A stretch of 64,000 nt of DNA from Modestobacter sp. VKM Ac-2982 (GCF_026967935.1 NZ_JAPVBL010000005.1:430561-494560), one strand, 5' to 3'. Numbered from the stretch's first letter, positions 26,212 to 35,326 are shown. The notes: generated from the letters alone by a model not told the origin. Numbers and translations: made by a program.

Positions 26212-26263
26212 CACGAACAGCGGCCCGGCACCCTCCACGGAGGGTGCCGGGCCGCTGTTCGTG
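26212..26263 (+). terminator. Strong hairpin terminator after the fatty-acid operon
   Basis: Two perfect 25-base arms (26212-26236 and 26239-26263) flank only two bases, 7 bases past the accD stop. The stem is very G+C-rich (core CGGCCCGGCACCCTCC). With the leftward DUF3145 gene ending at 26395, it probably also stops transcription from that side. The rest of the 190-base gap shows nothing recognisable. Confidence 0.85.
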
Positions 26264-26394
26264 TGTCGGGCAGACCCGCCGACCTCACCGCACGGGTGCC
26301 ACCCCTCCTCTGCAGCGTGAGGACGGCGGCGGTCCCGCGAGGTCGGCGATCATGCGCCGCCGCGGGCGTGCGACGGGTGGGGCAGGGTCCTTCT

Positions 26395-26895
26395 TCAGAC
26401 GACCTGGTGCAGCCAGGTGGCCGGGGTGGCGTCACCGGCGTAGCGGTAGGCCTCGAGGTCGGCGTCCCAGGCAGCGCCGAGCAGGGCGTCGACGCCGTGC
26501 CGGAAGGCCTCCACCGAGGTGGCGGAGGCCGCGAGGTGCCGCAGCTGCTGCTCGCTGATGATCAGGTCGCCGTTGGCGCTGACCGGTGACCGGTGCACGC
26601 CGTGCCCGGGCACGTAGGACATGCGCTCGCCGTCGTTGCCGTGGCTGGCCTCTTCGGTGACCTCGAAGCGCAGCATCGGCCACTGCTTGAGGGCAGCGAC
26701 CAGCTTGGCCCCGGTGCCGGGTGCGCCCGTCCAGGCGATCTCGGCACGGTAGGACCCGTGCGCCACGGGCTGGTCAGCCCATGACAAGGACACCGGCGCG
26801 CCGAGGACGCGCTCGAGCGCCCATCCGACGTGCTGGCAGAGCGCCTTCGGGCACGCGTGCACGAAGACGACACCCTGGGTTGACCGTCGCTGCAC
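26395..26895 (-). CDS. DUF3145 family protein
   Basis: 166 aa, soluble. It matches a conserved actinobacterial family often found just after the fab cluster: the N-terminal segment QGVVFVHACPKALCQHVGWALERVLG, then a middle with HGSYRAEIAWTG, WPMLRFEVTEE and YVPGHGVHR, and a C-terminal helical part ending AYRYAGDATPATWLHQVV. GTG at 26895 is chosen because GGAGGT sits 5 bases upstream. Function is unknown. Linkage to fatty-acid synthesis is the main clue, although here it is convergent with the operon. Confidence 0.85.
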   Translation of the reverse strand: MQRRSTQGVVFVHACPKALCQHVGWALERVLGAPVSLSWADQPVAHGSYRAEIAWTGAPGTGAKLVAALKQWPMLRFEVTEEASHGNDGERMSYVPGHGVHRSPVSANGDLIISEQQLRHLAASATSVEAFRHGVDALLGAAWDADLEAYRYAGDATPATWLHQVV

Positions 26896-27210
26896 GGCAC
26901 ACCTCCATCGACTCGACTGGTTCGTCTTCCCCAACGGACCTGTCGCGTGATGACTGCGTTCGTACTTCGGCGGTTCCCGGAGCAACCGCTCGACAGTTTG
27001 CCTGATCGTGACCTTGCTGCGCCAGTGCGGAGCGGTGCAGATGAGACGTCTGGGACTCGAGTGGTCCAACGAGTCGCATGATCCAGCAGGTCAGGACATC
27101 GATGGGCGCGACACGTGGACATTCTGGGCGAGAAATGTCCATGGTGTCGGCGGCGAGTGCGCGGATCTCTGGCCCCTGCGCGGATCCCTGACCCCTGCGA
27201 GGATCCCCCC
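26896..27210. promoter_or_regulatory. Divergent gap, DUF3145 / arylsulfotransferase-like gene
   Basis: 315 bases of lower G+C than the neighbours, without a believable gene. It holds an inverted repeat TGGACATT (27116-27123) and AATGTCCA (27134-27141), 8-base perfect arms with a 10-base spacer, centred some 80 bases before the rightward ATG at 27211. That geometry fits a dimeric regulator site. Promoter boxes were not identified with confidence. Confidence 0.35.
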
Positions 27211-28686
27211 ATGCCGCGGACCCGGTCCCTGCCCCTCGCGCTGTGCGCCAGCCTCTCATCTCTGGCGCTCGTCGCCGGCTGCGGCGCGGACGGCGGCGCG
27301 GCGGAGGAGGAGGCCGAGGTGTCGGTCGGGCCCGCGGTGCCGGCGTACGTCAGCCGCCCCGACCTGACCGCCCCCGACATCGAGGTCACCACGGCGGCCG
27401 CCGCACCGGAGGCGGACGGGTCGGTCGTCCTGCTCGGACCGAAGAGCGAGGGCGCACCGCTCAACGGGGTGCTCATCGTCGACGAGACGGGGGAGCCGAT
27501 CTGGATCCACCCGACCGAGAGCCGCAGCTACGACGTCCGCGTGCAGGAGCTGGACGGCGAGCCGGTGCTGACCTGGTGGCAGGGCACCAGCCCGGTGGTC
27601 GGGATGGGGCTCGGGGAGTTCGTCGTCGTCGACGACTCCTACCGGGAGATCGCCACGATCACCACCGGCGGAGAGGTCGAGCCGGGGCAGGCCGACATCC
27701 ACGAGGGGCGGCTCACCTCCGACGGCACCGCGCTGATCGCCGCCTACGTCAAGGAGCAGATCGACCTCACGCCGGTCGGCGGCCCCGAGGACGGCTGGGT
27801 GTGGGACAACGTCGTCCAGGAGGTCGACGTCGACACCGGTGAGGTGCTGCTCTCCTGGCGGTCGCTGGACCACGTGCCGCTGGAGGCGACCAAGAGCGAG
27901 CTCTCGGACGACGGCGGCACCGAGGACGAGCCGTTCGACTACTTCCACGTCAACTCGGTCGCCGAGGACGCGGACGGGTCGCTGCTGGTCTCGGCGCGGA
28001 ACACCTGGGGGGTCTACGACGTCGACCGGGAGTCCGGCGAGGTGCTGTGGACCCTGGGCGGCGAGGAGAGCGACTTCGAGCTCGGCGACGGGGTGGAGTT
28101 CGCCTGGCAGCACGATGCCGAGCGGCAGGCCGACGGCACGCTGACGCTGTTCGACAACCAGTCCGAGCCGGACATCGGCCCGACCTCACGTGGTCTGCGA
28201 CTCGCGCTCGACGAGCAGGCCGGGACGGCGACCCTGGTGACCGAGTACCTGCCGCCCGACCCCGACCGGCTGGCCGGCAGCCAGGGCAGCCTGGAGCAGC
28301 TGCCCAACGGCAACGTGTTCATCGGCTGGGGGTCGCGGCCGTACTACTCGGAGTTCGCCGCCGACGGCACGCTGCTCTGGGACGCCGCACTGGGCAGCGG
28401 CGACAACTACCGCGCGTACCGAGCCGAGTGGAGCGCGACGCCGGCGGACCCGCCGGACGCGGTGCTCGCCGACGGAGCCGTGTACGTCAGTTGGAACGGT
28501 GCGACCGAGGTCGCCTCCTGGCGACTGGTCGCCGGGGAGGACGAGGTGGCAGCCGAGGCCGGGGAGCCGGTCGCCCGGTCCGGGTTCGAGACTCGACTGC
28601 CGGTGGACGGCGACCCGGCGTACCTGGCCGTCGAGGCCCTGGACGCCAACGGGCGCGTGCTGGGCAGCACCGTGCCGACCGACTGA
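27211..28686 (+). CDS. Arylsulfotransferase-like (ASST family) lipoprotein
   Basis: 491 aa. The N-terminus is a lipoprotein signal with lipobox LVAGC (Cys24), so the mature protein is probably anchored outside the membrane. The rest is a beta-propeller of the Asst_2-type family: VLIVDETGEPIWIHP, FDYFHVNSVAEDADGSLLVSARNTWGVYDVD, WTLGG, FAWQHDAERQADGTLTLFDNQ and LPNGNVFIGWGSRPYYSEF. The conserved FHVNS and WQHDA motifs are typical. Sulfate transfer to phenols is proven only for some relatives, so a substrate is not claimed. ATG at 27211 gives a proper signal; no strong ribosome site is seen. Confidence 0.8.
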   Translation: MPRTRSLPLALCASLSSLALVAGCGADGGAAEEEAEVSVGPAVPAYVSRPDLTAPDIEVTTAAAAPEADGSVVLLGPKSEGAPLNGVLIVDETGEPIWIHPTESRSYDVRVQELDGEPVLTWWQGTSPVVGMGLGEFVVVDDSYREIATITTGGEVEPGQADIHEGRLTSDGTALIAAYVKEQIDLTPVGGPEDGWVWDNVVQEVDVDTGEVLLSWRSLDHVPLEATKSELSDDGGTEDEPFDYFHVNSVAEDADGSLLVSARNTWGVYDVDRESGEVLWTLGGEESDFELGDGVEFAWQHDAERQADGTLTLFDNQSEPDIGPTSRGLRLALDEQAGTATLVTEYLPPDPDRLAGSQGSLEQLPNGNVFIGWGSRPYYSEFAADGTLLWDAALGSGDNYRAYRAEWSATPADPPDAVLADGAVYVSWNGATEVASWRLVAGEDEVAAEAGEPVARSGFETRLPVDGDPAYLAVEALDANGRVLGSTVPTD

Positions 28687-28711
28687 GGGCGCCCGCTAGC
28701 GTGAACGTCCT

Positions 28712-28788
28712 GGGGCGGTAGCTCAGCCGGTCAGAGCATGGGACTCATAATCCCTGGGTCGTGGGTTCGAGCCCCACCCGCCCCACCA
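28712..28788 (+). tRNA. tRNA-Met (anticodon CAT)
   Basis: 77 bases with an encoded CCA end. Acceptor GGGGCGG pairs with CCGCCCC; D arm GCTC/GAGC; anticodon loop CTCATAA; T arm GTGGG-TTCGAGC-CCCAC. The CAT anticodon could belong to elongator tRNA-Met or to a lysidine-modified tRNA-Ile2. The acceptor stem pairs fully at its first base, so it is not the initiator. Its 3' end is partly repeated at 29829-29856. Confidence 0.93.
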
Positions 28789-28977
28789 CCAGGCAATACG
28801 CGGGTACGGGATCCCCTCTCCCGAGAGCTGAACACCCCGCGGCGCTCTTCCCGCCGACCGTGCGGTCCGAGGTGTCCGTTCTTCAGGGGATCGCTCACCA
28901 GGCACCCGATCCCGTGACCGGGCGCGCCGAGCAGCTGCCGATCGCCGCCGAAGATCTTCGATGCCGATTGCGGCAGA

Positions 28978-29469
28978 TCAGTTCTGCCCTTCGCGGACGT
29001 CCTTCCCCTGTTCGGCGAACTCCTTGAAGTCCTGCATGTGCTGTTGCGACTGCTTGTGGAAAGCACTGGGCATGAGAAGCCCGACCAGTCGCATCAGCAG
29101 GCCGCTGAACCGGTACTCGCTCTCGCTCGTCCAGAGCGTCGTCTCTGGATCGGCTTCGATCAGCCGATCGCGCACGGCGCTCCACATGCCCGCGCCGACG
29201 ATCTCGCGGTCGAAGCGAACGACGATCCCTGTGGGGATCTCCTGCAGGTCTGCCGGATCCCGGCGTGTGATCGTCTCGGTGAGTTCGATCTTCCGCTTCC
29301 CCGACTGCATCACGACCCGCGACGTGGTGCCGAGCTGCCCGTGTGTCCCACTCAGCGGCTCGTGCACCTCCAGGCCCCGCAGCCACTTCCTGAAATGTGC
29401 CGGGTCGGCGAGCAGCTGGGCCACGCCTTCCCGCGGCAGGGCGATCTCGATCGAGTTGGTGAACTTCAT
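28978..29469 (-). CDS. SRPBCC (START-like) family protein
   Basis: 163 aa. The N-terminal MKFTNSIEIALPREGVAQLLADPAHFRKWLRG is the typical first strand and helices of the START/polyketide-cyclase fold, ending in a long C-terminal helix (SQQHMQDFKEFAEQGKD). Such proteins bind hydrophobic ligands; no ligand is predictable. Base composition is clearly lower in G+C than the surroundings (roughly 60% against 73%). It lies just downstream of tRNA-Met, within a segment ended by a tRNA 3' fragment, which points to horizontal gain. Confidence 0.75.
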   Translation of the reverse strand: MKFTNSIEIALPREGVAQLLADPAHFRKWLRGLEVHEPLSGTHGQLGTTSRVVMQSGKRKIELTETITRRDPADLQEIPTGIVVRFDREIVGAGMWSAVRDRLIEADPETTLWTSESEYRFSGLLMRLVGLLMPSAFHKQSQQHMQDFKEFAEQGKDVREGQN

Positions 29470-30102
29470 GGCGCGCGATCCTCAGGTGTGGGAGTACATG
29501 CTGTTGTGCTGCTCGTCCTGCTCCTCGACGGAGAGTTCTGAGATCCGGCTCGCGATTGCCGATCTCGTGGGCGGTACGGGCGCCAGGAATGCTGGTCAAC
29601 CCATTGCAGCGACGATGTCAGGTCGGACGGTGCGAGCCAGCCACGCAGCCCAGCGAGGGGGTTCCCTCGGGCGGCCCAGGCTGCCGTAGCTGGACCGCAC
29701 GACGCAACGCCGTGAGCCGCGGGCGTTGACCAGGCCATGGGTCCGCTGTCGTGCCAAGGCGCTGGAGTGCGGTCGGGACCGGGTGTGAGCCCAGTCGAGG
29801 CCCGAGGGCAGGTCCGCCCACGCCGTGCGTCCTGGATTCGAACCCCACCCGCCCGACGAGGCCGGGATGAGATCGGCGGCGTCCCAGGCCAGGCGGGCAC
29901 CTCGCCCTGGCCGCAGGCCGAACGTGAGGCCGGCACCTACGTGCGCCCGGCCCTCGTCACCGCGTGGATCAGCACCGAGTGAGCTCCCGCGTCCATCGCC
30001 GTCTCCCCCTGACGAGCACTCCGGTTCCTGCCCGACCCCGCCGATGTACCTAGCGCCACCCGTTCCGGGCGTGGCCACCCCCATGCCCTGAACAGGATCC
30101 CC
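29470..30102. other. Gene-free stretch after the SRPBCC gene
   Basis: About 630 bases with several short open frames, none with convincing codon bias, ribosome sites or recognisable motifs. It contains the tRNA-like repeat at 29829-29856. G+C rises to the genome norm after that repeat, consistent with the end of an acquired segment. The last part presumably holds the promoter of the secreted protein at 30103. Confidence 0.5.
29829..29856 (+). repeat. tRNA-Met 3'-end duplicate (attachment-site-like)
   Basis: 24 of 28 bases match the T-arm and acceptor end of the tRNA-Met gene (28758-28785) in the same orientation, including an identical CCCCACCCGCCC run. No D arm or anticodon arm precedes it, so it is a fragment and not a tRNA gene. 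A tRNA 3' end repeated about 1.1 kb away is the usual footprint of tRNA-targeted integration. No integrase gene lies between the two copies. Confidence 0.6.
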
Positions 30103-31194
30103 ATGCCACTTCCCCGCACCCGCCGGGCTGCCGCCGTCGGCGCGCTCGCGCTGGCCACCCTCCTCACCGGCGCCACCGTCGCGAACGCGGCCCGCGAGGA
30201 CCGCCCGACCGCCGTCACCAGCGCTGAGTCCGACGTCCAGGTCACCCCCGCGGCCTCGCGCGGCCAAGCCAACAAGAAGCCCAAGGCCACCGAGCCGCCC
30301 GCGCCCACCACCAGCGCACCCGTGGATGAGCAGCCTCCGACCACCACGACCCCGGCGCCCACCGCCACACCCACCGCGGCACCGGAGCCGGAGCCGGCAC
30401 CGGCACCGGCACCGGCACCCACGCCAGCACCCGAGCCGACTGCGGAACCGACTGCGGAGCCGGAGCCGGAGCCGGTCGCCGCCGGGCGTGGCCCGGCAGG
30501 AAACACCGTGCTGTGGTCCGACGACTTCGAGAGCGGCCTGGACTGCGGCGTCTGGGTGCACGTCCAGAACCACGAGACCGCGGCGTCGTCCAGCCTGTGC
30601 CCCGGGTGGGCAGCCGAGGGCTCGCCCACCCGCACGACGTTCCCCACGATCGACGGCAACCGGGTCGCCCGGTTCGAGCTGCGCCAGGGCGACCGGTCCG
30701 CCGGCGGCGAGCGCTCCGAGCTGTCCCCCTCCTCTGCCGACAAGTCAGCCACCGCCCTCACCGAGGGCTTCGAGGGCTGGTTCCAGCAGCGGCTCATGGT
30801 CGACCCGTCCATGCAGCAGGAGCAGAACGGCCGGTTCTACATCCTGACCCAGTGGCACACCGGGATCTCCTCCCCCGCCATCACCCTCGGCCTGTCCGAC
30901 GCCAACGACCTGCTGCTCCGCGTCGGCATGGAGGGCAAGAGCCAGGTCCTGGTGCCCGCCGGCGAGTTCCAGCTCGGCGAGTGGTTCGACGTGAACGTGC
31001 ACTTCGTGATGTCCAACGACCCGGCCACGGGCGGGGCGGAGGCCTGGGTCGACGGCGTGCAGCGGGCCGGCTGGCAGTACGGCCGCACGATGATGGACTC
31101 CGGGTCCTACCTGAAGATCGGCCAGTACCGCGACTCGCAGGCCGCCACCGGCATCACCTACGTCGACGACGTCGTGCTCTCCACCAACCGCTGA
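30103..31194 (+). CDS. Secreted polysaccharide-lyase-like protein
   Basis: 363 aa. A Sec signal peptide (cleavage near ANA-A, residue 29) is followed by a low-complexity Pro/Thr/Ala/Glu linker (about 40-130, including repeated EPEPAPAPAP units). The catalytic-type domain (about 135-363) has WSDDFESGLDCGVW, GERSELSPS, YILTQWHTG, WFDVNVHFVMS and a final GITYVDDVVLSTNR. The RSEL and QWH motifs and jelly-roll pattern resemble heparin-lyase-I-type polysaccharide lyases (PF14099-like). Degradation or binding of an acidic extracellular polysaccharide is inferred. The linker suggests tethering to or spacing from the cell wall. The first AUG is used. Confidence 0.75.
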   Translation: MPLPRTRRAAAVGALALATLLTGATVANAAREDRPTAVTSAESDVQVTPAASRGQANKKPKATEPPAPTTSAPVDEQPPTTTTPAPTATPTAAPEPEPAPAPAPAPTPAPEPTAEPTAEPEPEPVAAGRGPAGNTVLWSDDFESGLDCGVWVHVQNHETAASSSLCPGWAAEGSPTRTTFPTIDGNRVARFELRQGDRSAGGERSELSPSSADKSATALTEGFEGWFQQRLMVDPSMQQEQNGRFYILTQWHTGISSPAITLGLSDANDLLLRVGMEGKSQVLVPAGEFQLGEWFDVNVHFVMSNDPATGGAEAWVDGVQRAGWQYGRTMMDSGSYLKIGQYRDSQAATGITYVDDVVLSTNR

Positions 31195-31230
31195 CGACCG
31201 CCGCCCCTGCCCACCGACGAGCCCGGCGGG

Positions 31231-32067
31231 TCAGCTGCCGGACGTGCCCTGCAGGACGTCGGCCCGCGGGGCGGTGTGGTGGCGGCCCATCGGCAGCATC
31301 AGCGGCTTGCCCGAGGTCGGGTCGACGATCACCTGGCTGTCCAGGCCGAACACCGCACGCACGCACTCCTCCGTCAGCACATCCGCCGGCTCACCGGCAG
31401 CGTGGATGCGGCCGCCGGACAGCGCGACCAGGTGGTCGGCGTAGCGGGCGGCCAGGTTCAGGTCGTGCAGCACCATCACGATCGTCGTCCCGCGGGTCCG
31501 GTTGAGGTCGGTCAGCAGGTCGAGCACCTCGATCTGGTGCGCCACGTCGAGGAACGTGGTCGGCTCGTCCAGCAGCAGCACGTCGGTCTGCTGGGCCAGC
31601 GCCATCGCGATCCACACCCGCTGGCGCTGGCCGCCGGAGAGCTCGTCCACCGCCCGGTCGGCCAGCGGCGTCGTCTCCGTGGCGTCCAGGGCGGCCGCCA
31701 CCGCGGCGTCGTCCTCCTTGCTCCACCGGGAGAACACCCGCTGGTGCGGGTGCCGTCCCCGGCCGACGAGGTCGGCGACCGTGATCCCCTCCGGCGCGAT
31801 CGGCGACTGCGGCAGCAGGCCCAGCGTGCGCGCCAGCTCCTTGGCCGGCAGCCGGTGCACCGCCTTGCCGTCGAGCAGCACCCGCCCGCTGCGCGGCGAC
31901 AGCAGCCGCGACATCGACCGCAGCAGCGTCGACTTCCCGCAGGCGTTGGCGCCGACGACCGCGGTGATCCGCCCCGGGGGCACGAGCAGGTCCAGGCCCT
32001 CGATGACGGTCCGGTCGCCGTAGGCGAGCGTGAGGTCCTCGGCTGCCAGCGAGTGGGTGGCGGTCAC
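31231..32067 (-). CDS. Iron-siderophore ABC transporter, ATP-binding subunit
   Basis: 278 aa, FecE/FepC type. Walker [10 protein letters not shown] (39-47), signature LSGGQRQR (143-150), Walker B VLLLDEPT (163-170) and switch His in VLHDLNLA. It powers ferric-siderophore uptake through the two FecCD permeases encoded upstream. The GTG start overlaps the permease stop by 4 bases, so it is the last gene of a tightly coupled four-gene operon (binding protein, two permeases, ATPase). Confidence 0.93.
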   Translation of the reverse strand: MTATHSLAAEDLTLAYGDRTVIEGLDLLVPPGRITAVVGANACGKSTLLRSMSRLLSPRSGRVLLDGKAVHRLPAKELARTLGLLPQSPIAPEGITVADLVGRGRHPHQRVFSRWSKEDDAAVAAALDATETTPLADRAVDELSGGQRQRVWIAMALAQQTDVLLLDEPTTFLDVAHQIEVLDLLTDLNRTRGTTIVMVLHDLNLAARYADHLVALSGGRIHAAGEPADVLTEECVRAVFGLDSQVIVDPTSGKPLMLPMGRHHTAPRADVLQGTSGS

Positions 32068-33116
32068 AGGGAGCCTCCGGTGCGGTTGCTGCGGATGATC
32101 AGGTAGATGAGGTACGGCGCTCCGAGCACCCCGGTGATCACGCCGACCGGATAGCGGGTGCCGAACGCGTACTGGCCGCACAGGTCGGCCACGAGCACGA
32201 GCAGCGCCCCCACCAGCGCGGCCGGCACCAGCAGGGAGCCGTTCGGCCCCACGAGCCGGGCCGCGATCGGGCCCGCCAGGAACGACACGAACGCGATCGG
32301 ACCACAGGCGGCGGTGGCGAAGGCGATCAGGCCCACCGCGGCGACGATCGCGATGACCCGGGTGCGCTCCACGCGGACCCCAAGCGCGGAGGCGGTGTCG
32401 TCACCGAGCTGCAGCGCGGAGAGGTTCCGGGTCTGCCCGAGCAGCACCGGCCCGAACACCAGCAGCGCGACCAGGGTCGGCACGGTGGCCTCCCAGGTGC
32501 TGCCGTTGAGGCTGCCGGTCAGCCAGCGCAGCGCCTCCGCGAAGTCCCAGGCACCGGCCTTCGACAGCACGTAGGAGGTGATGCTCTTGCACATGGCGGC
32601 GACGCCGATGCCGATCAGGATCAGCCGCGTCCCAGCGACGCCGTCCTTGAACGCCAGCGTGTAGATCAGCAGCGCCACCCCGAGCGCCGCCACGATCGCG
32701 GTGACCGACACCGCCGTGCCGGACCAGCCCAGGATCACGATCGCGAAGGCCGCCGCTGCGCTCGCGCCGGAGGTGATGCCGATGACGTCGGGGCTGGCCA
32801 GCGGGTTGCGCAGCATCGTCTGGAACGTGACGCCGGCCAGGCCGAAGCTGAGCCCGGCCACCACCGCCAGGACGGCGCGCGGCAGCCGCAGCCGCCCGAC
32901 CGTGAAGGAGGCGCCGGGCACGTCGGAGCCCAGGACGACGCGGAGCACGTCCCCCGGCGGGTAGAAGGTCCGCCCCACCATCAGCGTCACCGCGAAGGCG
33001 ACGACGACGGCGAGCGCGAGCACGGTGATCACCAGGCGCCGGCGAGAGGCACGGCGGACCCGCCCGCGGGCGACGGTGTCGACGGTCGAGGGCGGTGGCG
33101 AGACGACGGCGGTCAC
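32064..33116 (-). CDS. Iron-siderophore ABC transporter permease (FecCD family)
   Basis: 350 aa with about ten predicted membrane helices. Family motifs: [42 protein letters not shown] and, near the end, [19 protein letters not shown] and [21 protein letters not shown]. It pairs with the second permease to form the channel across the cytoplasmic membrane. The GTG at 33116 overlaps the previous stop (GTGA). Two distinct permease genes are usual for this transporter class. Confidence 0.93.
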   Translation of the reverse strand: MTAVVSPPPSTVDTVARGRVRRASRRRLVITVLALAVVVAFAVTLMVGRTFYPPGDVLRVVLGSDVPGASFTVGRLRLPRAVLAVVAGLSFGLAGVTFQTMLRNPLASPDVIGITSGASAAAAFAIVILGWSGTAVSVTAIVAALGVALLIYTLAFKDGVAGTRLILIGIGVAAMCKSITSYVLSKAGAWDFAEALRWLTGSLNGSTWEATVPTLVALLVFGPVLLGQTRNLSALQLGDDTASALGVRVERTRVIAIVAAVGLIAFATAACGPIAFVSFLAGPIAARLVGPNGSLLVPAALVGALLVLVADLCGQYAFGTRYPVGVITGVLGAPYLIYLIIRSNRTGGSL

Positions 33117-34156
33117 AGTTCGCGCACCTTCTGCCGGCGGACGATCGCGATGAAGAACGGAGCCCCGATGAGGGCGGTGAGGATGCCGACGTCCAGCTCG
33201 GTCGGGCGGGCCACGATGCGGCCGAGCACGTCGGCGCCGGTCAGCAGGCAGGCGCCGACGATCGCGGAGAAGGGCAGCAGCCACCGGTGGTCCACGCCCA
33301 CCAGCAGCCGGCACAGGTGCGGGACGACGAGCCCGACGAACCCGATCGGCCCGGCGACCGCGGTGGCGGCGCCGCAGAGCAGGACGGAGCCCAGCGCGGC
33401 CACGCCCCGGGCCAGCGCCACCCGCTCCCCCAGGCCGGCGGCGAGCTCGTCACCCAGCGCGAGGGAGTTCAGGCTGCGGGCGGACACCAGGCTCACGGCG
33501 AACCCCACGACGAGGAACGGCGCCACGGTGCCGATGCCGGTGAAGGTGGCGCCACCGACACCGCCGATCTCCCAGGACACGACGTTCTCCACGATGTCGC
33601 CGCGGGGCAGGGCGATGGCGGTGATGAAGGAGGTGAGCGCGGCCGACGTGGCCGCCCCGGCCAGGGCCAGCTTGAGCGGGGTCGCCCCGCCCCGGCCCAG
33701 CGAGCCGACGGCGTAGACGAACACGGCGGCGACGGCGGCGCCGGTGATCGCCGCCCAGACGATGCTGGTCGCGGAGAACAGGCCGAACCAGGCGATGCCG
33801 GCGACCACCGCGAGGGAGGCGCCCATGTTGATCCCGAGCACCCCGGGGTCGGCCAGCGGGTTGCGGGTGACGCCCTGCATGACCGCACCGGACAGCCCCA
33901 GTGCGGCGCCGACGACGACCGCCAGCACCGTGCGCGGGATCCGCTTGGTCACCGCGGCCTCGCCCATGGTCTCCGCGGAGCCACCGAGGGCCGCCAGGAT
34001 CTCCGACCAGCCGACGTCCCGGGAGCCGATCGCGACGGAGGCGCCCATGAGGGCGACCAGCAGCCCGAGCACGACCAGCAGCCAGAGGAACCGGACCGGC
34101 CCCGGGCGCCGCACGGGGGCGGCGTCCAGGGCCGGGGCAGGCCGGACCGAGGTCAT
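33113..34156 (-). CDS. Iron-siderophore ABC transporter permease (FecCD family)
   Basis: 347 aa, about ten membrane helices. Motifs RIPRTVLAVVVGAALGLSGAVMQGVTRNPLADPGVLGINMGAS and GPIGFVGLVVPHLCRLLVGVDHRWLLP identify the family, as does the final LDVGILTALIGAPFFIAIVRR. It forms a heterodimer with the neighbouring permease. The ATG at 34156 overlaps the stop of the binding-protein gene by 4 bases. Confidence 0.93.
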   Translation of the reverse strand: MTSVRPAPALDAAPVRRPGPVRFLWLLVVLGLLVALMGASVAIGSRDVGWSEILAALGGSAETMGEAAVTKRIPRTVLAVVVGAALGLSGAVMQGVTRNPLADPGVLGINMGASLAVVAGIAWFGLFSATSIVWAAITGAAVAAVFVYAVGSLGRGGATPLKLALAGAATSAALTSFITAIALPRGDIVENVVSWEIGGVGGATFTGIGTVAPFLVVGFAVSLVSARSLNSLALGDELAAGLGERVALARGVAALGSVLLCGAATAVAGPIGFVGLVVPHLCRLLVGVDHRWLLPFSAIVGACLLTGADVLGRIVARPTELDVGILTALIGAPFFIAIVRRQKVREL

Positions 34157-35178
34157 GCTGCCTTGTCAGCAGCCTCGGCGAGCATGGCGACGTAGTCCTC
34201 GAGCACCCAGGAGATGGCCAGCGGCGTCGGGTTCGCCGCCGTGCCCAGCGGGGTGTCGGGGAGCAGCACGATCGCCCCGTTCGCGACCGCCGGGATCTGC
34301 GACAGCAGCGGGTCGGCGTTCAGCGCGTCGACCAGCTCCTGGCCGCCGTAGGTCACGATGATGTCGACGTCGTCGAAGACGTCGACCTGCTCGGCGCTGA
34401 CCGTCCCGGAGAACTGCTCGCTGTCGGTGGAGGCCGCTGCCACGCTGGACGGGGTGGACAGCCCGAGGTCCTCGAAGAAGGCGCTGCGGGTGTCGTAGGG
34501 CGTGTAGTAGCTGACCTCGCTCAGGTCCGCGGTGTCCACGTGGGTGAGGAACATCGTCGACTTGCCCTCGAGCTCGGGGTGCTCGGCGACGGTGTCGGCG
34601 ATGTCCTGCTCGATGTCGCCGATGAGCTCCTCGCCCTCCTCGGCCATGCCCATGCCCGCGGCGTTGACCTCGATCATCTCCCGCCACGGGGTCGCCCACG
34701 GGGCCTCCGGGTAGGCCACGACCGGAGCGATCTCGCTCAGCGTGTCGTAGTCCTCCTGGGTCAGCCCCGAGTAGGCGGCGAGGATGACGTCGGGGTCGGT
34801 GTCGGCGACCGCCTCGAAGTCGATCCCGTCGGTCTCGTCGAACAGCACCGGGGTCTCGCCACCCAGCTCCTCGAGCCGCTCGGAGACCCACGGCAGCATG
34901 CCGTCGCCGTCGTCGTCACCGAAGTTTGCGGCGGCCATGCCGACCGGGACGACGCCGAGGGCCAGCGGCACCTCGTGGTTCGCCCAGTTGACCGTGGCCA
35001 CCCGCTCGGGCTCGGAGTCGATCGTCGTCGTCCCGAAGGCGTGCTCGACGGTGATCGGGGTGAAGTCGGCGGCGGCGGCCTCGGCCTCGTCGCCGGACGA
35101 GGACGACGAGCAGGCGGCGAGGCCGCCGGCGAGCAGGGTTGCTGTGGAGACTGCGACCAGTCTCGAGGCGCGGCGCAT
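34153..35178 (-). CDS. Iron-siderophore-binding lipoprotein
   Basis: 341 aa. A lipoprotein signal with lipobox LAAC (Cys23) is followed by Ser/Asp-rich linker and a class III periplasmic-binding fold: ITVEHAFGTTTIDSEPERVATVNW, DPDVILAAYSGLTQEDYDTLSEIAPVVAYP and the C-terminal lobe IIVTYGG. It captures ferric siderophore outside the membrane and passes it to the permeases. It is the first gene of the operon; a candidate iron box lies 60 bases upstream. Confidence 0.93.
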   Translation of the reverse strand: MRRASRLVAVSTATLLAGGLAACSSSSSGDEAEAAAADFTPITVEHAFGTTTIDSEPERVATVNWANHEVPLALGVVPVGMAAANFGDDDGDGMLPWVSERLEELGGETPVLFDETDGIDFEAVADTDPDVILAAYSGLTQEDYDTLSEIAPVVAYPEAPWATPWREMIEVNAAGMGMAEEGEELIGDIEQDIADTVAEHPELEGKSTMFLTHVDTADLSEVSYYTPYDTRSAFFEDLGLSTPSSVAAASTDSEQFSGTVSAEQVDVFDDVDIIVTYGGQELVDALNADPLLSQIPAVANGAIVLLPDTPLGTAANPTPLAISWVLEDYVAMLAEAADKAA

Positions 35179-35237
35179 GGGGTCCTTCCGGTGGTGGTGC
35201 AGTGCTCGCCCGACGACGTCCGGGCGGGCCGAGCAAC

Positions 35238-35256
35238 TGAGGCTTGGCTAACACAA
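35238..35256 (-). promoter_or_regulatory. Candidate IdeR/DmdR iron box
   Basis: TGAGGCTTGGCTAACACAA matches 14 of 19 positions of the actinobacterial iron-box consensus TTAGGTTAGGCTAACCTAA, with the central GGCTAAC intact. It lies 60 bases before the binding-protein start, where repressor binding would block the promoter under iron sufficiency. It could also affect the rightward gene at 35327. Confidence 0.6.
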
Positions 35257-35326
35257 CTTAGGGTGTGCTTGGTCGGATGTCGATCACCGGGGGGTCACAG
35301 GGCGCGGACGGCGCGCACCGTCGACG

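Noticed and set aside
29829..29856. A second tRNA gene
   Set aside because: Only the T arm and acceptor 3' part are present; no D or anticodon arm precedes it, so it is treated as a duplicate fragment.
29466..29936. Leftward 156-codon frame in the gap after the SRPBCC gene
   Set aside because: No codon bias, no ribosome site and a low-complexity Ser/Arg/Pro product that runs through the tRNA-like fragment.
30380..30480. Tandem repeat of GCACCGGAGCCG-like units as a mobile or CRISPR-like array
   Set aside because: It is in frame within the secreted protein and codes for the Pro/Ala/Glu linker; it has no spacers.
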